Source: Streptomyces agglomeratus
GTDB lineage: Bacteria; Actinomycetota; Actinomycetes; Streptomycetales; Streptomycetaceae
Direction: 5' to 3'
Length of the DNA stretch: 64,000 nt
NCBI RefSeq assembly: GCF_001746415.1
Contig: NZ_MEHJ01000001.1
Coordinates: 186,001 to 250,000, forward strand
Below, piece by piece: positions 25,680 through 34,922 of the stretch. The notes beneath the pieces are model-generated. The model had not been told where the DNA came from. It searched no databases and saw nothing but the letters and a program-made list of their open reading frames with translations. The position numbers and the translations under genes were made by a program. Numbering within the stretch: position 1 is the first letter of the stretch; every line of letters starts with the position of its first letter.

Positions 25680-26240
25680 GTGACGGAGCGAGATGCCGCG
25701 GTTCGGATCGTGGAAGAAGAGCTGGAATATGACTACCAACGGGAGCTGAGGGCGGGACTGGAGCCTCTGCGCATGGCCGTGTCGCGTGTCGCGCAGCACG
25801 AGTTGGCGTGGATCGTCTCGTGGACGTCCGAGGAGTACCTGCGCACCCAAGATTCCCGGTTCGCGCTGGCCGGCAATGGGCCGTACCTGGTGGACCGCCT
25901 CGACGGCAGTCTGCACCAGATCGGTGTCCTCTCCGCGGTAACCAGGGCGTGGGAGGCGGACTACCGAGTCCGCATTCGGGGTCAGGTCATACGGACCGCA
26001 GTGGACGATCTGCACGATGAAGTCCGAGCGGTGGCAGACGCGCGCGGGAGAATGCACGCCATGCGCACCCTGCGCCAACGGGTTCCCGTGCTCTCCCACG
26101 CCCAGGGCATCGCGTACGTGAGCGCCCTGGAGAGCGGCGATGCTCCGGCACAGCTTGTAGCGGTCGCCACCGAAGAGCTGGTACCGCCCGCAGATCCGGT
26201 GCTGTCCGTGAAGACTATCCGCCGGGCTGGGCGCGGTTGA
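25680..26240 (+). CDS. YrhB / immunity protein 35-like
   Basis: A 186-aa protein from a GTG at 25680. The first 90 residues (DAAVRIVEEELEYDYQRELR, ELAWIVSWTSEEYLRTQD, LAGNGPYLVDRLDGSLHQIG) match the Imm35/YrhB domain, a small fold with a 'GNGPylVdr.dG' core. The second half (EADYRVRIRGQVIRTAVDDL, LRQRVPVLSHAQGIAYVSAL) is the usual Streptomyces extension. In polymorphic toxin systems Imm35 proteins neutralise a cognate toxin, but solitary copies are common in Streptomyces. No toxin gene is visible nearby. Confidence 0.65.
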   Translation: MTERDAAVRIVEEELEYDYQRELRAGLEPLRMAVSRVAQHELAWIVSWTSEEYLRTQDSRFALAGNGPYLVDRLDGSLHQIGVLSAVTRAWEADYRVRIRGQVIRTAVDDLHDEVRAVADARGRMHAMRTLRQRVPVLSHAQGIAYVSALESGDAPAQLVAVATEELVPPADPVLSVKTIRRAGRG

Positions 26241-26369
26241 GTGCACTGACCTCGTCGGCCGTGCGTGCCCGCTCGCGGACCCTGCGAGCGTCGCAGGGCC
26301 CGCCTCGATCACGGTGGTTACCGGGCGTCGATCGCGTCGCGGTAGTCGTCTTCGTTCGTCTGGGGAAGC

Positions 26370-27017
26370 TTGCTGACGCTGTCGGTCACGGCTGTGATCG
26401 CTTTACCGAGGGCTCTTGGCCTGTCCCGGGCCCTTGCCGCCGACGTGTCCGAGCGGCAGAGTGACGTCGTGATCATTCCGTTCTTACGCGACGGCACGCA
26501 GGGTGCAGTAACCGTGACGCTGGAGCGCGTCAATGATCCTGCTGCGATCGGCAAGCACCCCTCAGCCGGTGGTTTCCCGTGCTGCACCGCTGAGGTGGAC
26601 TTTCCGGGCAAGGGTTATCGGGCCCTGTTCGGCTGGGTTCAGCTGGTGCGTTCGACGGACAACTCCTCCGCCGGGGCCGCCTTCGACATGGACCCGTTCT
26701 ACCTGTTCGAGGATGCCCCGTCGCCGTACGCCTTGTTCGGCATCAATCCCACCCTGTTTGACGCACCGTCACGAATCAAGCGATGCCCTCTGACCTGGAC
26801 CGCACACAGCTATCTGGCATGGACACCGATGGATGACACTGACCGGCGCGTGCCGCCGCTGGTCGGCTTCTCCTGGGGGTTCAACATCGACTCGGCCAGT
26901 CGCATCACGCTGCAACAGGTTCAGTCACTGACAGCTGCGGACTGGGACGTGCACGTGCCCTACCTCGGCACTTCTCATCCAGGGTGGGTGCTCGATGAAT
27001 CGAAAGCCCGGCAGTAA
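26370..27017 (+). CDS. Hypothetical protein, up to 215 aa
   Basis: The region from about residue 30 is well-formed globular protein (VVIIPFLRDGTQGAVTVTLE, PFYLFEDAPSPYALFGINPT, YLAWTPMDDTDRRVPPLVGF), with few low-complexity stretches. The N-terminal 25 residues are less convincing; a GTG near 26450 is another start. The family is not known to me. It lies downstream of the YrhB-like gene on the same strand, separated by 130 nt, so co-transcription is possible. A bidirectional hairpin at 27211-27251 follows. Confidence 0.55.
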   Translation: MLTLSVTAVIALPRALGLSRALAADVSERQSDVVIIPFLRDGTQGAVTVTLERVNDPAAIGKHPSAGGFPCCTAEVDFPGKGYRALFGWVQLVRSTDNSSAGAAFDMDPFYLFEDAPSPYALFGINPTLFDAPSRIKRCPLTWTAHSYLAWTPMDDTDRRVPPLVGFSWGFNIDSASRITLQQVQSLTAADWDVHVPYLGTSHPGWVLDESKARQ

Positions 27018-27210
27018 GCCCTGACGGTCTTCACCGCCTGCCCTCCCGCCTCAAAGCCGGGGCTTCGGGCCGCAGGCGCGCCCGCTGTGCCGGAGCGCGA
27101 ATTCCTCCGGTGGGCGGTTGACACGCCCGTTCGGCCGGGCGCAGCGCGCGGTGGTCTGCCCGTCGTCGTACGGTCTGGCGGAAGGCCGCCTTTCAGACAG
27201 GACGGGCGGC

Positions 27211-27251
27211 TGCGGCCCTACGTTTTCATTCGCACGTGGCGTAGGGCCGCA
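27211..27251. terminator. Bidirectional hairpin between convergent genes
   Basis: A perfect 12-bp inverted repeat TGCGGCCCTACG (27211-27222) and CGTAGGGCCGCA (27240-27251), loop 17 nt containing TTTTCATT. It lies between the convergent hypothetical gene and the cold-shock gene and could terminate both. Confidence 0.6.
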
Positions 27252-27380
27252 CACCACAGCAAGGACTCGGGCGCCGCATCCCCGCAGTTGCTTCGATTCC
27301 CTGCGCAGGGCGGCGTGTGCCGCTTCGGCAATGCCATCAGGCCCGAAGCGCGCCCCGAGGGTGGGTGTCTCGCTACGGGG

Positions 27381-27584
27381 TCAGGCCAGGGTGATGTTCT
27401 CCGCCTGCGGGCCCTTCTGGCCCTGGGTGATGTCGAAGGTGACGGCCTGGCCTTCCTGGAGCTCGCGGAAGCCGGTCGCGTTGATGTTGGAGTAGTGCGC
27501 GAAGACGTCCGGCCCGCCGCCGTCCTGCTCGATGAAGCCGAAGCCCTTTTCGGCGTTGAACCACTTGACGGTTCCGCTGGCCAT
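27381..27584 (-). CDS. Cold-shock protein (CspA family)
   Basis: A 67-aa nucleic-acid-binding protein with both RNP motifs: KGFGFIEQ (RNP1) and DVFAHYSNI (RNP2). It starts [14 protein letters not shown] and ends with ENITLA, the standard length for Streptomyces Csp proteins. The ATG at 27584 has GGAAGG upstream. It acts as an RNA chaperone in the cytoplasm. The long A/T-richer leader beyond 27585 would suit the thermosensitive 5' UTR of csp genes, but I did not model its structure. Confidence 0.95.
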   Translation of the reverse strand: MASGTVKWFNAEKGFGFIEQDGGGPDVFAHYSNINATGFRELQEGQAVTFDITQGQKGPQAENITLA

Positions 27585-28026
27585 GCTGCTGCCTTCCGTT
27601 GAGATCCGGACCCGCACCGCGCGGCCCCGGATGTGCCTTGGTTGGTACTGCACAGCAAAATGCCCGCACCAGGGCGCGGGCATGCACTGCGAACCACGAC
27701 ATCTGCCAAAACGCTACACGGCCGAACCTCCCGTCACCAGAGAGCAACGACACGGGCCCCACCGCCCTTGAGCCGGGGCGTGGATCCCTTCGACTCTGCG
27801 CAAGGTCGTCAGGAAAGCGCGGCCCGAGGCTCTTGCGGGTCAGTCCGCGTCGGAAGCGGGCCCCTGTCGCGCGTGAGGAGACCGACGACTGCGGGGCCCG
27901 GATCTCACTCGCGGGCCCCACGGGACCAGGGAACCTGCCCATCGGCTCCGCCAGCCTAACGGCCGCCTCCCGCGTCACGATGACGCCTACCCCCCGGCTC
28001 CGACCACAGCTGCGCACGATCGTGTG

Positions 28027-28451
28027 AGCAGGCATCAGTTCCCGTGCATCCCTTGCTGGTCCGCTGGGTGGTGGGCGGCGGTGGACTGCTCCTGCGCCCG
28101 GGAATGCTGTGCCTGCGGCTGCTGGTGCGGCAGGGCGCGGCTTCGACACCCTTGCGCAGACGATCACGCAGCGCTGCGGCGCGTGCTGCGACGTCTGGGC
28201 TGCGCGCTCGAGCTGTGCTTCTTCCTCGGCTTTCAGTTGGTCGAGGTCGATGGTCTGCGCCGGCTGTCGCGAGCAGGTCGGTGTAGTCGATGCTGTCGTC
28301 GGCGTGCACGTCTGCCGCAGCTACGGGGCTTCTGGTTGAGCTGGTCGATGAAGCGCCGCTTGAGTTCGAGGCTCGGCGGCGGGACGAAGGGTCCCTGTGC
28401 GGCCCGCTGCTCGAGCGTCTCGCTCGCCTGCGGGCGCGGTGAGTTGGGCAC
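28027..28451 (-). pseudogene. Degenerate small gene, several frameshifts
   Basis: Protein-like segments sit in different frames in consecutive order: MPNSPRPQASETLEQRAAQG to LKRRFIDQLNQKP; then DVHADDSIDYTDLLA; then AQTIDLDQLKAEEEAQLERA; then AARAAALRDRLRKGVEAAPC. No single frame covers them. This looks like a short gene that has picked up three or more indels, or poor sequence. It lies directly downstream of the WhiB-like gene on the same strand. No family recognised. Confidence 0.3.
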
Positions 28452-28479
28452 GGAGGCGGTGACTGGAGGCCCTGGTGGT

Positions 28480-28818
28480 TCAGCCGGTGTGCCGGGCCGG
28501 CGAGGCTGTCGAGGCCGGCGCCGGTGAGCTGGCTCGGGACTGCTCGTGAGCCGATCGCGCCGATTCCAGTACCTGACGCCACGATGTCACGTGGGGTCGG
28601 CGGCGTAGCAGTGCTCTGCGCTCGCGTTCGGTCATGCCGCCCCACACGCCGAACTCGATCCGGTTGTCGAGGGCTTCGGCCAGGCACGCGATGCGCACCG
28701 GGCATCCGGAGCACACCGTCTTGGCCCGGTTCTGCCGGGCGGCGTCTGCGAACAGGTCCTCCCGGTGGGAGCTGCGGCAGGCCGCGCCCTCGCTCCACTG
28801 GGCACTCGAACTCGTCAT
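28480..28818 (-). CDS. WhiB-family iron-sulfur regulator
   Basis: A 112-aa WhiB-like (Wbl) protein. Four cysteines ligate a [4Fe-4S] cluster: Cys14 in GAACRS, then the pair in VCSGC and the last in VRIACLAEAL (Cx2Cx5C). The family turn GVWGG is at about residues 58-62, followed by the basic RERRALLRRRP segment. The C-terminal tail is Ser/Ala/Pro-rich. Wbl proteins bind sigma factor or DNA to control development, redox and resistance genes. Which Wbl class this belongs to cannot be told from the sequence alone, and its location in an accessory region suggests an extra copy. Confidence 0.92.
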   Translation of the reverse strand: MTSSSAQWSEGAACRSSHREDLFADAARQNRAKTVCSGCPVRIACLAEALDNRIEFGVWGGMTERERRALLRRRPHVTSWRQVLESARSAHEQSRASSPAPASTASPARHTG

Positions 28819-29127
28819 CTCGTCCCCTCCCTCATCGAGGCTCGCCTCGCCTACGAGCCTATGCCGCAGCCGGGTCGTGCCACTCCCCCACTCCCTCGGT
28901 ATTCAGGGCCAGGATGGTTGTGCCGGGTGTCTGGCGGGGTGTCGCCGGTGTTGGTTCCGGTCCTCCGGCCGCCGGCCGACCGGGGCACCACTGCCCGCAG
29001 GTCTGTGAGTTCGGCCTTGAAGACATGTACCCGCAAGGGGTGCGGATCGCGCAGGAAGGCATCTACAGCCTCTCAGGGATGGGTAGCATCCGGCGGCAAC
29101 AACCAAGCACGAGGAGAGTGGTTCCCT
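28819..29127. promoter_or_regulatory. Divergent intergenic region (WhiB / H1-like gene)
   Basis: About 310 nt between two divergent starts, so it must hold both promoters. I see no strong palindrome. A clear ribosome binding site (GAGGAGAG) stands upstream of the GTG at 29128. Confidence 0.45.
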
Positions 29128-29793
29128 GTGGCCGAGAACAACACCCCCATTCAGAGCAGGTATGCGCAGCAGTATGCCGCCGATCTCAAGGCGAACCGTG
29201 AGGAGCAGGCGGAGCTGCGTGGGCGTTTGAAGCAACTGCAGAGCGATGAGAAGTGGCTGGTGGTGCAGCTGCAGGACGCACCCGTGGCCGAGGAGTCTGC
29301 TGCACCGGCCGAGGCTGAAGCACCGCAGGCTGTGCCGCGGCCGCGACAGGAGTTGGCGCCGGAGGCCGCCGCTCCTTCCGGTACCAAGAAGAGGGTGGCG
29401 CGGACCAAGGCGTCGGCCAAGAGGGCGGCCGCGCCGAAGAAGAAGGCGCCCGTCAACAAGGCACCGGCGAAGAAGGCAACCAAGGCAGGCGCCGAGGCTA
29501 CGACGAGTGTTGAGCCGCCGCTGCACGAGGTTGTTCTGGGCGTTCTGCGTGCTCAGACCGGGCATCCGCACCTGGCCCGCGAGGTCCACACCGAATTGGC
29601 GGAGAAGCACGGCCGGTCGACCTCGATCCAGGTGGTGCGCAACAGCCTGGAGAGCCTCGTCAAGAAGGGAAGCATCGAGAAGGAGAGCAAGCAGAACTCG
29701 GTGATGTACACCGCGCCCGTGGACGCCGATGCCGCGTCGGTGTCCGAGCCGGCCGCCGAGAAGGTGAGCGAGAAGGTCCCGGCGGACGCCTAG
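29128..29793 (+). CDS. Histone H1-like linker plus winged-helix protein
   Basis: A 221-aa protein starting at GTG 29128 after GAGGAGAG. Residues 1-50 form a predicted coiled coil (KANREEQAELRGRLKQLQSD). Residues 55-135 form a Lys/Ala/Pro-rich linker with KKRVARTKASAKRAAAPKKK, resembling eukaryotic H1 tails. Residues 140-200 form a winged-helix-like domain (LHEVVLGVLRAQTGHPHLAR, IQVVRNSLESLVKKGSIEKE). An acidic tail follows. It probably binds DNA non-specifically through the linker and specifically or architecturally through the wing domain, as a nucleoid protein or regulator. No experimental role can be inferred. Confidence 0.7.
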   Translation: MAENNTPIQSRYAQQYAADLKANREEQAELRGRLKQLQSDEKWLVVQLQDAPVAEESAAPAEAEAPQAVPRPRQELAPEAAAPSGTKKRVARTKASAKRAAAPKKKAPVNKAPAKKATKAGAEATTSVEPPLHEVVLGVLRAQTGHPHLAREVHTELAEKHGRSTSIQVVRNSLESLVKKGSIEKESKQNSVMYTAPVDADAASVSEPAAEKVSEKVPADA

Positions 29794-29922
29794 TGTCCTG
29801 AGCGACGAAGGGTGCCTGGGCAGCAGCACGGGGGGTGGCTTGAAGGTGGAAGGGCGGTGCTGCTCCCCCAGGCGTTCGGGCGGGGGAACTGCGGCGCGAA
29901 CTGCCCCAACAGGAGCAGATCC

Positions 29923-30177
29923 TCAGACCCCGGCCGTGCAGAACACGCACGTCTCCCAGAGCGGCAGCGCGTTCAGTACCCGGTGACGTACGCACGAAGC
30001 CATCGCGGCTTCCTGCGGGCTCAACAGGGTGCCCGTGCCGGCCCTCGCGGTCCCGGGGTTGAACTCCTCCACCATCGCCCGGTACGTGCGCAGGTACCCT
30101 TCGGCCCGGGGCGGCTCGTAGGTAAGTTCCTCCCACCGGTGGCGGGACAGCGCCAGATCGCGTGCAGAGCCGCTCAT
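29923..30177 (-). CDS. Small hypothetical protein, 84 aa
   Basis: MSGSARDLALSRHRWEELTY continues through EGYLRTYRAMVEEFNPGTAR to a C-terminal NALPLWETCVFCTAGV. The composition is balanced and aromatic-rich, unlike shadow frames. The ATG lies 41 nt downstream of the HAD gene's stop region on the same strand, so it may be the second gene of that unit. The terminal CVFC pair could bind metal. No family recognised. Confidence 0.5.
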   Translation of the reverse strand: MSGSARDLALSRHRWEELTYEPPRAEGYLRTYRAMVEEFNPGTARAGTGTLLSPQEAAMASCVRHRVLNALPLWETCVFCTAGV

Positions 30178-30218
30178 GTGGAACCACGTCACAGCCGGTT
30201 GCCGACCGGCTGTTGAGT

Positions 30219-30767
30219 TCAGTTCAGGGTGGTCGCCCACGCTGTCAGCGCGGCGAAGTCGTCGAGAGCAAGGCCGTATCGGGGGTCGACTCGGTGGAGT
30301 AGGGCGGGGCCGTCGTGGTGCTCCTTGACCCAGGTTCGGTCTGCCTCGGTGATGTCGTCGTCGATCCAGGCGAAGGCCCGGCCTTTCGCCCACGTGACGA
30401 TCTCAGGCGTCTTCCAGAACACACCGTTGTCGGGCACGGGGCGCGGCGAGGACCAGGCGATGAAGGGCAGCTCGGGCAATCCCAGGACCGGTGCGACGTA
30501 GGCGTTGGCCTCTTCTTCCCACGTTGTTGCCCACACCAGGTCGAAGGGCAGCGCGTCCAGGGCCGGGCCGTGATCCGGGTTGAGCCACACCCGCAGCGGT
30601 TTCATCCGCTTGTTCGGCAGCCCCCACTCGGTCAGGCGGCGCCGCTCGGCGGCTTCCCAGCGTGGTGTGAGGAGCCGGTGCGTCTCATAGCCGGCGGGCC
30701 TCCGGTGCGGCTTGGCGGCATACGGATTGAGCGGTCCGTCCACGTCCACCAGCAGCGTTGGGCGCAT
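30219..30767 (-). CDS. HAD-like hydrolase domain protein
   Basis: A 182-aa protein beginning MRPTLLVDVDGPLNPYAAK, with motif I DVDG at residues 8-11. Conserved segments follow: LPFDLVWATTWEEEANAYVA (Thr of motif II in ATTW) and KGRAFAWIDDDITEADRTWV (motif IV DDD). This matches the HAD-like proteins common in Streptomyces that act on small phosphorylated substrates or are of unknown role. It is cytoplasmic, with no signal peptide. It may be co-transcribed with the 84-aa gene downstream. Confidence 0.8.
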   Translation of the reverse strand: MRPTLLVDVDGPLNPYAAKPHRRPAGYETHRLLTPRWEAAERRRLTEWGLPNKRMKPLRVWLNPDHGPALDALPFDLVWATTWEEEANAYVAPVLGLPELPFIAWSSPRPVPDNGVFWKTPEIVTWAKGRAFAWIDDDITEADRTWVKEHHDGPALLHRVDPRYGLALDDFAALTAWATTLN

Positions 30768-31541
30768 CAGCCCACCCTTCTTTGGTCCTGGGGTCGCACG
30801 GTAGCGGCCGATGACGACAGGACCCAGCGATATTCCCGGAAGGCAGCGATCCGGGTAAGTCAAGGCGGGCGGTGGTCGTCTCCACCCTTTGTCGGTGTAC
30901 GCCCGTACGCGTCCAGTCAGGTCGCCGCTCCGGTCCCTTCGGTGCTCGGCTGTCACGGACAGCTGGGTCAGGTGACTGACCAGGGCTGTTGTCGTGGTTC
31001 CGGTTCGCCTGGTGCGGCGGGCGGATGAGGATGCGCGGGTTGAGGGGGCCGGGGGTGAACCGGCGGCGTATGTAGGCGCGGTGGGAGAGCCGGCTGTTGG
31101 GCACGGACGACGAGTCCGGCCTGGTGGGTGTCGGCCAGGCGCAGTGCACAGTGCACCAGCCGGCCTGCCGAGAGCGGGTCGTCTTCGTGGGCGACGAGGG
31201 TGGGCCAGCGCGGGGCGCGGCAGGCCCACGGTCGAGGGCTTGGGCTTTAGAGCGGCAAGGGGGAGCCGGGGATGGTGGCCGGGTCTGCTCGCCAGGGCGG
31301 AGCGCGGTACGAGGTCGCCCCCCGCGGCCGGGACGAGGTCTCCCGGCCGCGGGGCCGTGTGGGGCGGCGGCTGTGGTTCAGCGGCGGCTGGTGGCGCGGG
31401 GACGCGCACGGCCCCGTTTCCGGTACAGGGGCGGGGCCGGGGGTGGGGCGGGTTCAGTTGGCGCTGGTGAGGGGGCTGCGTCCGCCCCCGGCCCCGTCGC
31501 GGGACAGCGCCGGGGGGACGGATTGGGCCGGTGCCAGGCGG
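30768..31541. other. Degenerate region, no intact gene
   Basis: About 770 nt with discontinuous coding-like pieces on the minus strand (for example VAHEDDPLSAGRLVHCALRL with ADTHQAGLVV near 31080-31200, then SHRAYIRRRFTPGPLNPRIL in another frame). No start, stop or frame unites them. This suggests a decayed gene of unknown family between the HAD gene and the broken GNAT. Confidence 0.35.
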
Positions 31542-32166
31542 TCAGTTCAGGAGGCCGGTGACGGTCGTCAGGCCCCGCTGTTGGGTGAAGGTGACGGTGG
31601 GGTCGAGCGGCTTGACGGCGTGCTTCCAGCCCGGGTTCGTGCCGGGTGAACAGTCCGAGGTGCGGGAGGTCCACGGCCAGGCTGGGAAGGATGGTGAAGC
31701 CGTGTGCCGTGAAGAAGCGCTTCTTGACGTGCTCGTGGCGCAGGGTCAGGGCCCGGTAACCGGCGTTGCGGAAGTCGGTCTCGACGCGGGTCAGGATGCG
31801 GGTTGCGATCCCCTGGCGGCGGTGGTCGGGGTGAACGGCGATGGTGTCGATGTTACTGACCCGGCCGGTGAGGGTGTGCCGTAGGCGGGCGGGGATCTGA
31901 CGGTCGAGCATCTACTGGGCCGGGCCTACGTGGACGGCACCGACGAGGGTGCCGTCGGCGGTTTCGGCGAACAGGAAGTGGTTCAGGCCGTGAGTGAACG
32001 GCCCGCTCTCGGCCCGCAGGGCCGCTGCGATTGTCTTCTTGAGGGCGGGGAGTTGATCGGCAGGGACTCGGAGGTCGACGAGCAGGGTGAGGTCGAAGTA
32101 CGTATCGAGTCCGTCGGCCCGCACGGGGCGGATGGTGATGCTGGGGGCGGGGGTGAGGGTGGTCAT
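31542..32166 (-). pseudogene. GNAT acetyltransferase, amber stop plus frameshift
   Basis: The gene reads MTTLTPAPSITIRPVRADGL to VGAVHVGPAQ, hits TAG at 31914-31912, and continues in the same frame with MLDRQIPARLRHTLTGRVSN, IDTIAVHPDHRRQGIATRIL (the acetyl-CoA-binding motif A, R-R-x-G-I-A) and ILPSLAVDLPHLGLFTRHEP. An extra G near 31632 then shifts the frame; the neighbouring frame gives WKHAVKPLDPTVTFTQQRGL to TGLLN and a TGA at 31542. Two independent lesions make it a pseudogene. Confidence 0.75.
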
Positions 32167-32314
32167 GTTGGGTGTGATTGAAGGCCGCGTCCACCGGATC
32201 AGGACGCTCACGCACCAGATGTGCGGCCGCGCTGGGTTCGCCTGCTCCGACCGCTCCTCCGGCTCCGCGAGTGGGCCTCCTCGGGTCCAGTCGCTCCTCC
32301 CCGCTGCCGCTCGC

Positions 32315-33847
32315 TCACGGCCGGGCGCCGCTGTGCGGCCTGGAGCGGAGGCGGGGGACGGGCACGGTCCTCAGGGTGGGCCATTGCCGGAGCGCCTCGC
32401 CCCGGCCGGGCGCCGGTCCGGTCCCGCCGCGTGACGGGACGGCGAGCAGCCGTACCACGGCGTCGATGCCGCCCCGGGCTGCCTCTTCCAGGACGACGTG
32501 GCCGCCACCGGCGACGGCGAGCCGCTGCACCAGGGACAGACCGAGGCCGCTGCCGCCGTCGGTGGAGCCCGGTGCCCGCCAAAACCGGTCGAAGGCGCGT
32601 TCCCGCTGCTCCGGCGTCATCCCCGGGCCCTCGTCGATGACATGCAACTCGGCGTACTGCGGACGGTGTTCGCGGTGCCCGCGGCGCGGCGCGCGGGGGA
32701 GCCGGCGGTCCAGCAGCACCACGGACCCGCGCCCCGATACCCGGAGGGCGTTGGAGAGCAGGTTGTCCACGATCTGCTCCACGGCGCCCGGTACGGCGAG
32801 GGCGTGCCCGGCGTGCTCCACACCCAGCGCCAGCCGGCAGCCCCGCGCCGCGAACACGGGGCCCCAGGTCTCCACGCGTTCCAGAGCGATGCGGTCAAGG
32901 TCCACCGGCACGCGTGTGACCGCCTGTTCGTCGAGCCGCGCCATCGCCAGCAGCCCCTCGACCATCCGGCCCAGCCGGTCCGTCTCGGTCACCGCCGCCG
33001 TCAGTCCGCCCCTCGCGTGGGCGGCCACGTCCGGCTCCAGGTTGTCCAGGCGCAGCCGCAGCGCGGCCAGCGGTGTCCTGAGCTGGTGCGAGGCCTCGCC
33101 GGCGAACGCGCGCTGCGAGGCGAGCAGGTGCTCCAGACGTGCGGCCGTCTCGTTGAACGTGACTGCGAGCCGCCGGACCTCGGGCGGGCCGGTCGACGTG
33201 GCCAGGGTCGCCCGCACCGAGAGGTCGCCCTCGGCGAGGCGGGCCGTGGCCCGCTCCAGCTCCAGGACGGGCCGGCTGGTCCAGCGGGCCAGCCAGAACG
33301 CCACCCCCGCCACAGCCGTCAGGGCCAGCAGGCCCACCGCCGCCAGGGTCAGCCACACGCCGTGGACCCGCTGGCGCACGGTCTCGCCAGGGAGGGTGAC
33401 GCGTACGGCACCGTAGCGGGAGGGGCCGAACGGCACCGGCGCCGCGGCGGCCGGCACCCCCACCCCGCCGCCCACCGGAGCGGTACGGACACCGACGGCC
33501 GCCCGCCCCCGCAGCGCGGACCGCACCTCCCGGGTGCCGGCCAGATCCGATACCTGATTGGGTGTCAGCGGCCGGGACGACGCGGCGGGGCGGCCGGAAG
33601 CGTCGAAGACGACCACCTCGCCGCCGATGCGTTCGGCGCAGTGCGCCACCCGGTCCTCCAGGGCGCTGATCCGCCCGCCCTCCAGCGAGACCGCGGCGTA
33701 CGCGGCCAGCGACTCCGCCTCGTCCTCGGCGGCCCGGGTGGCGCGTTGTTGTTCGGCCCGGCCGTAGACGATGCCCAGAGGCACCTCCAGGCACAGCAGA
33801 ACCAGGAGGGCCACCGTCAGGTAGCTCAGGAGCAGGCGGCGGGTCAT
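32315..33847 (-). CDS. Two-component sensor histidine kinase
   Basis: A 510-aa membrane kinase. Transmembrane segments at about 5-27 and 164-187 enclose an extracytoplasmic sensor of about 135 residues. HAMP at about 188-240; H-box EASHQLRTPLAALRLRLDNL with His254; N-box EQIVDNLLSNAL; G1 DEGPGM; G2 GGSGLGLSLVQRL. The tail beyond the ATPase domain is Arg/Pro-rich and may be non-conserved. The gene starts 15 nt after the response-regulator stop, on the same strand. The pair is divergent from the carbonic anhydrase / SulP genes, which are candidate targets. Confidence 0.92.
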   Translation of the reverse strand: MTRRLLLSYLTVALLVLLCLEVPLGIVYGRAEQQRATRAAEDEAESLAAYAAVSLEGGRISALEDRVAHCAERIGGEVVVFDASGRPAASSRPLTPNQVSDLAGTREVRSALRGRAAVGVRTAPVGGGVGVPAAAAPVPFGPSRYGAVRVTLPGETVRQRVHGVWLTLAAVGLLALTAVAGVAFWLARWTSRPVLELERATARLAEGDLSVRATLATSTGPPEVRRLAVTFNETAARLEHLLASQRAFAGEASHQLRTPLAALRLRLDNLEPDVAAHARGGLTAAVTETDRLGRMVEGLLAMARLDEQAVTRVPVDLDRIALERVETWGPVFAARGCRLALGVEHAGHALAVPGAVEQIVDNLLSNALRVSGRGSVVLLDRRLPRAPRRGHREHRPQYAELHVIDEGPGMTPEQRERAFDRFWRAPGSTDGGSGLGLSLVQRLAVAGGGHVVLEEAARGGIDAVVRLLAVPSRGGTGPAPGRGEALRQWPTLRTVPVPRLRSRPHSGARP

Positions 33848-33862
33848 GGCGTTTCCCGCCCC

Positions 33863-34600
33863 TCAGCCGCGCGACGCGGGGACGAAGAGGCGGAACCCCA
33901 CTCCCCGGACCGTGTGGATCCAGGCGGGATCGCCCAGTTTGCGCCGCAGGGCCGCCACATGGACGTCGAGGGTCTTGGTGGGGCCGTGGAAGTGCGGGTC
34001 CCACACCTGGTCGAGGATCTGCTGGCGCGAGTACACCGCGCCCGGGTCCTCGGCCAGCAGCGCCAGCAGGTCGAACTCCTTGGGCGTCAGGGCCAGCAGG
34101 GCGTCGCCCACCCACGCCAGGCGGGTACGGCGGTCCACCACCAGCGCCTCCGGCCGGAGCGGCGCCGGGCCGGCGGCGCCGGCCCCCGGCAGACGCGCGT
34201 GCCCGGCTTGCGGCACGGCGGGCACGGGGAGGGCCGCGTGCGGCGCCCCGGCGCGCGTGCGGCGGGTCACGGCGCGGATCCGTGCGATGAGCTCCCGCAT
34301 GCTGAAAGGTTTCGCCAGATAGTCGTCGGCCCCCATCTCGAGCCCCACCACCCGGTCCGCTTCCTCGCCGCGGGCGGTCAGCATGATGATGGGCACGTGG
34401 GAGACCTGCCGGATCCGGCGGCAGACGTCGATGCCGTCCATGTCCGGCAGACCGAGGTCCAGCAGCACGATGTCCCCGAACGGCCCGGCGAGCGCATCCC
34501 CGCCCGTCGCCACCCGGTCGACCGCCAGTCCGTAACGGGAGAGCCCCTCGGCCAGCGGTTCGGCGATGGATTCGTCGTCCTCGACGAGCAGCACCCGCAT
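33863..34600 (-). CDS. OmpR/PhoB-family response regulator
   Basis: A 245-aa regulator. Receiver domain: acidic pocket EDDE at 7-10, phospho-acceptor Asp48 in IVLLDLGLPDMDG, and the conserved Thr/Lys (MLTARGEE, LAKPFSMRELIA). An Ala/Pro-rich linker of about 35 residues precedes the winged-helix effector (LTPKEFDLLALLAEDPGAVY, VDVHVAALRRKLGDPAWIHT with VRGVGFRL). It is the first gene of the kinase operon. Confidence 0.93.
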   Translation of the reverse strand: MRVLLVEDDESIAEPLAEGLSRYGLAVDRVATGGDALAGPFGDIVLLDLGLPDMDGIDVCRRIRQVSHVPIIMLTARGEEADRVVGLEMGADDYLAKPFSMRELIARIRAVTRRTRAGAPHAALPVPAVPQAGHARLPGAGAAGPAPLRPEALVVDRRTRLAWVGDALLALTPKEFDLLALLAEDPGAVYSRQQILDQVWDPHFHGPTKTLDVHVAALRRKLGDPAWIHTVRGVGFRLFVPASRG

Positions 34601-34922
34601 ACGTCGTTCCCGTCCTTCCGGATCCCACCGCGGCGCGACGTGCCGAACGGCGCCCGGAATGCGTCAACTGCCGTTTCCCGAAGCATCTGTTCGAGATTTC
34701 GCACCGTACAACAGGGCCAGTCGCCAGATGCCGCCGTCTTCGCTCTTCGAGCGATACCTCACACCTTCCCGCGGCGAAGTTCTGGGCGATTGCTGGACTC
34801 TCGTTAGCCAATCGCTGGCCTGCGCCTTGAGGACGGCTTCCTAGTGTCGTCCGCACAGTCCCCGGGCACCGTGCCGCACCGCCGCACCAGCCCGTACTGC
34901 CCCGATCAGGAGGACACCACTC
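34601..34922. promoter_or_regulatory. Divergent promoter region, two-component system / carbonic anhydrase
   Basis: 322 nt separate the response-regulator ATG from the carbonic anhydrase ATG. Both promoters and any OmpR-type direct repeats must lie here, but I did not find a convincing repeat. AGGAGG (in ATCAGGAGGACACC) precedes the carbonic anhydrase start. Confidence 0.5.
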
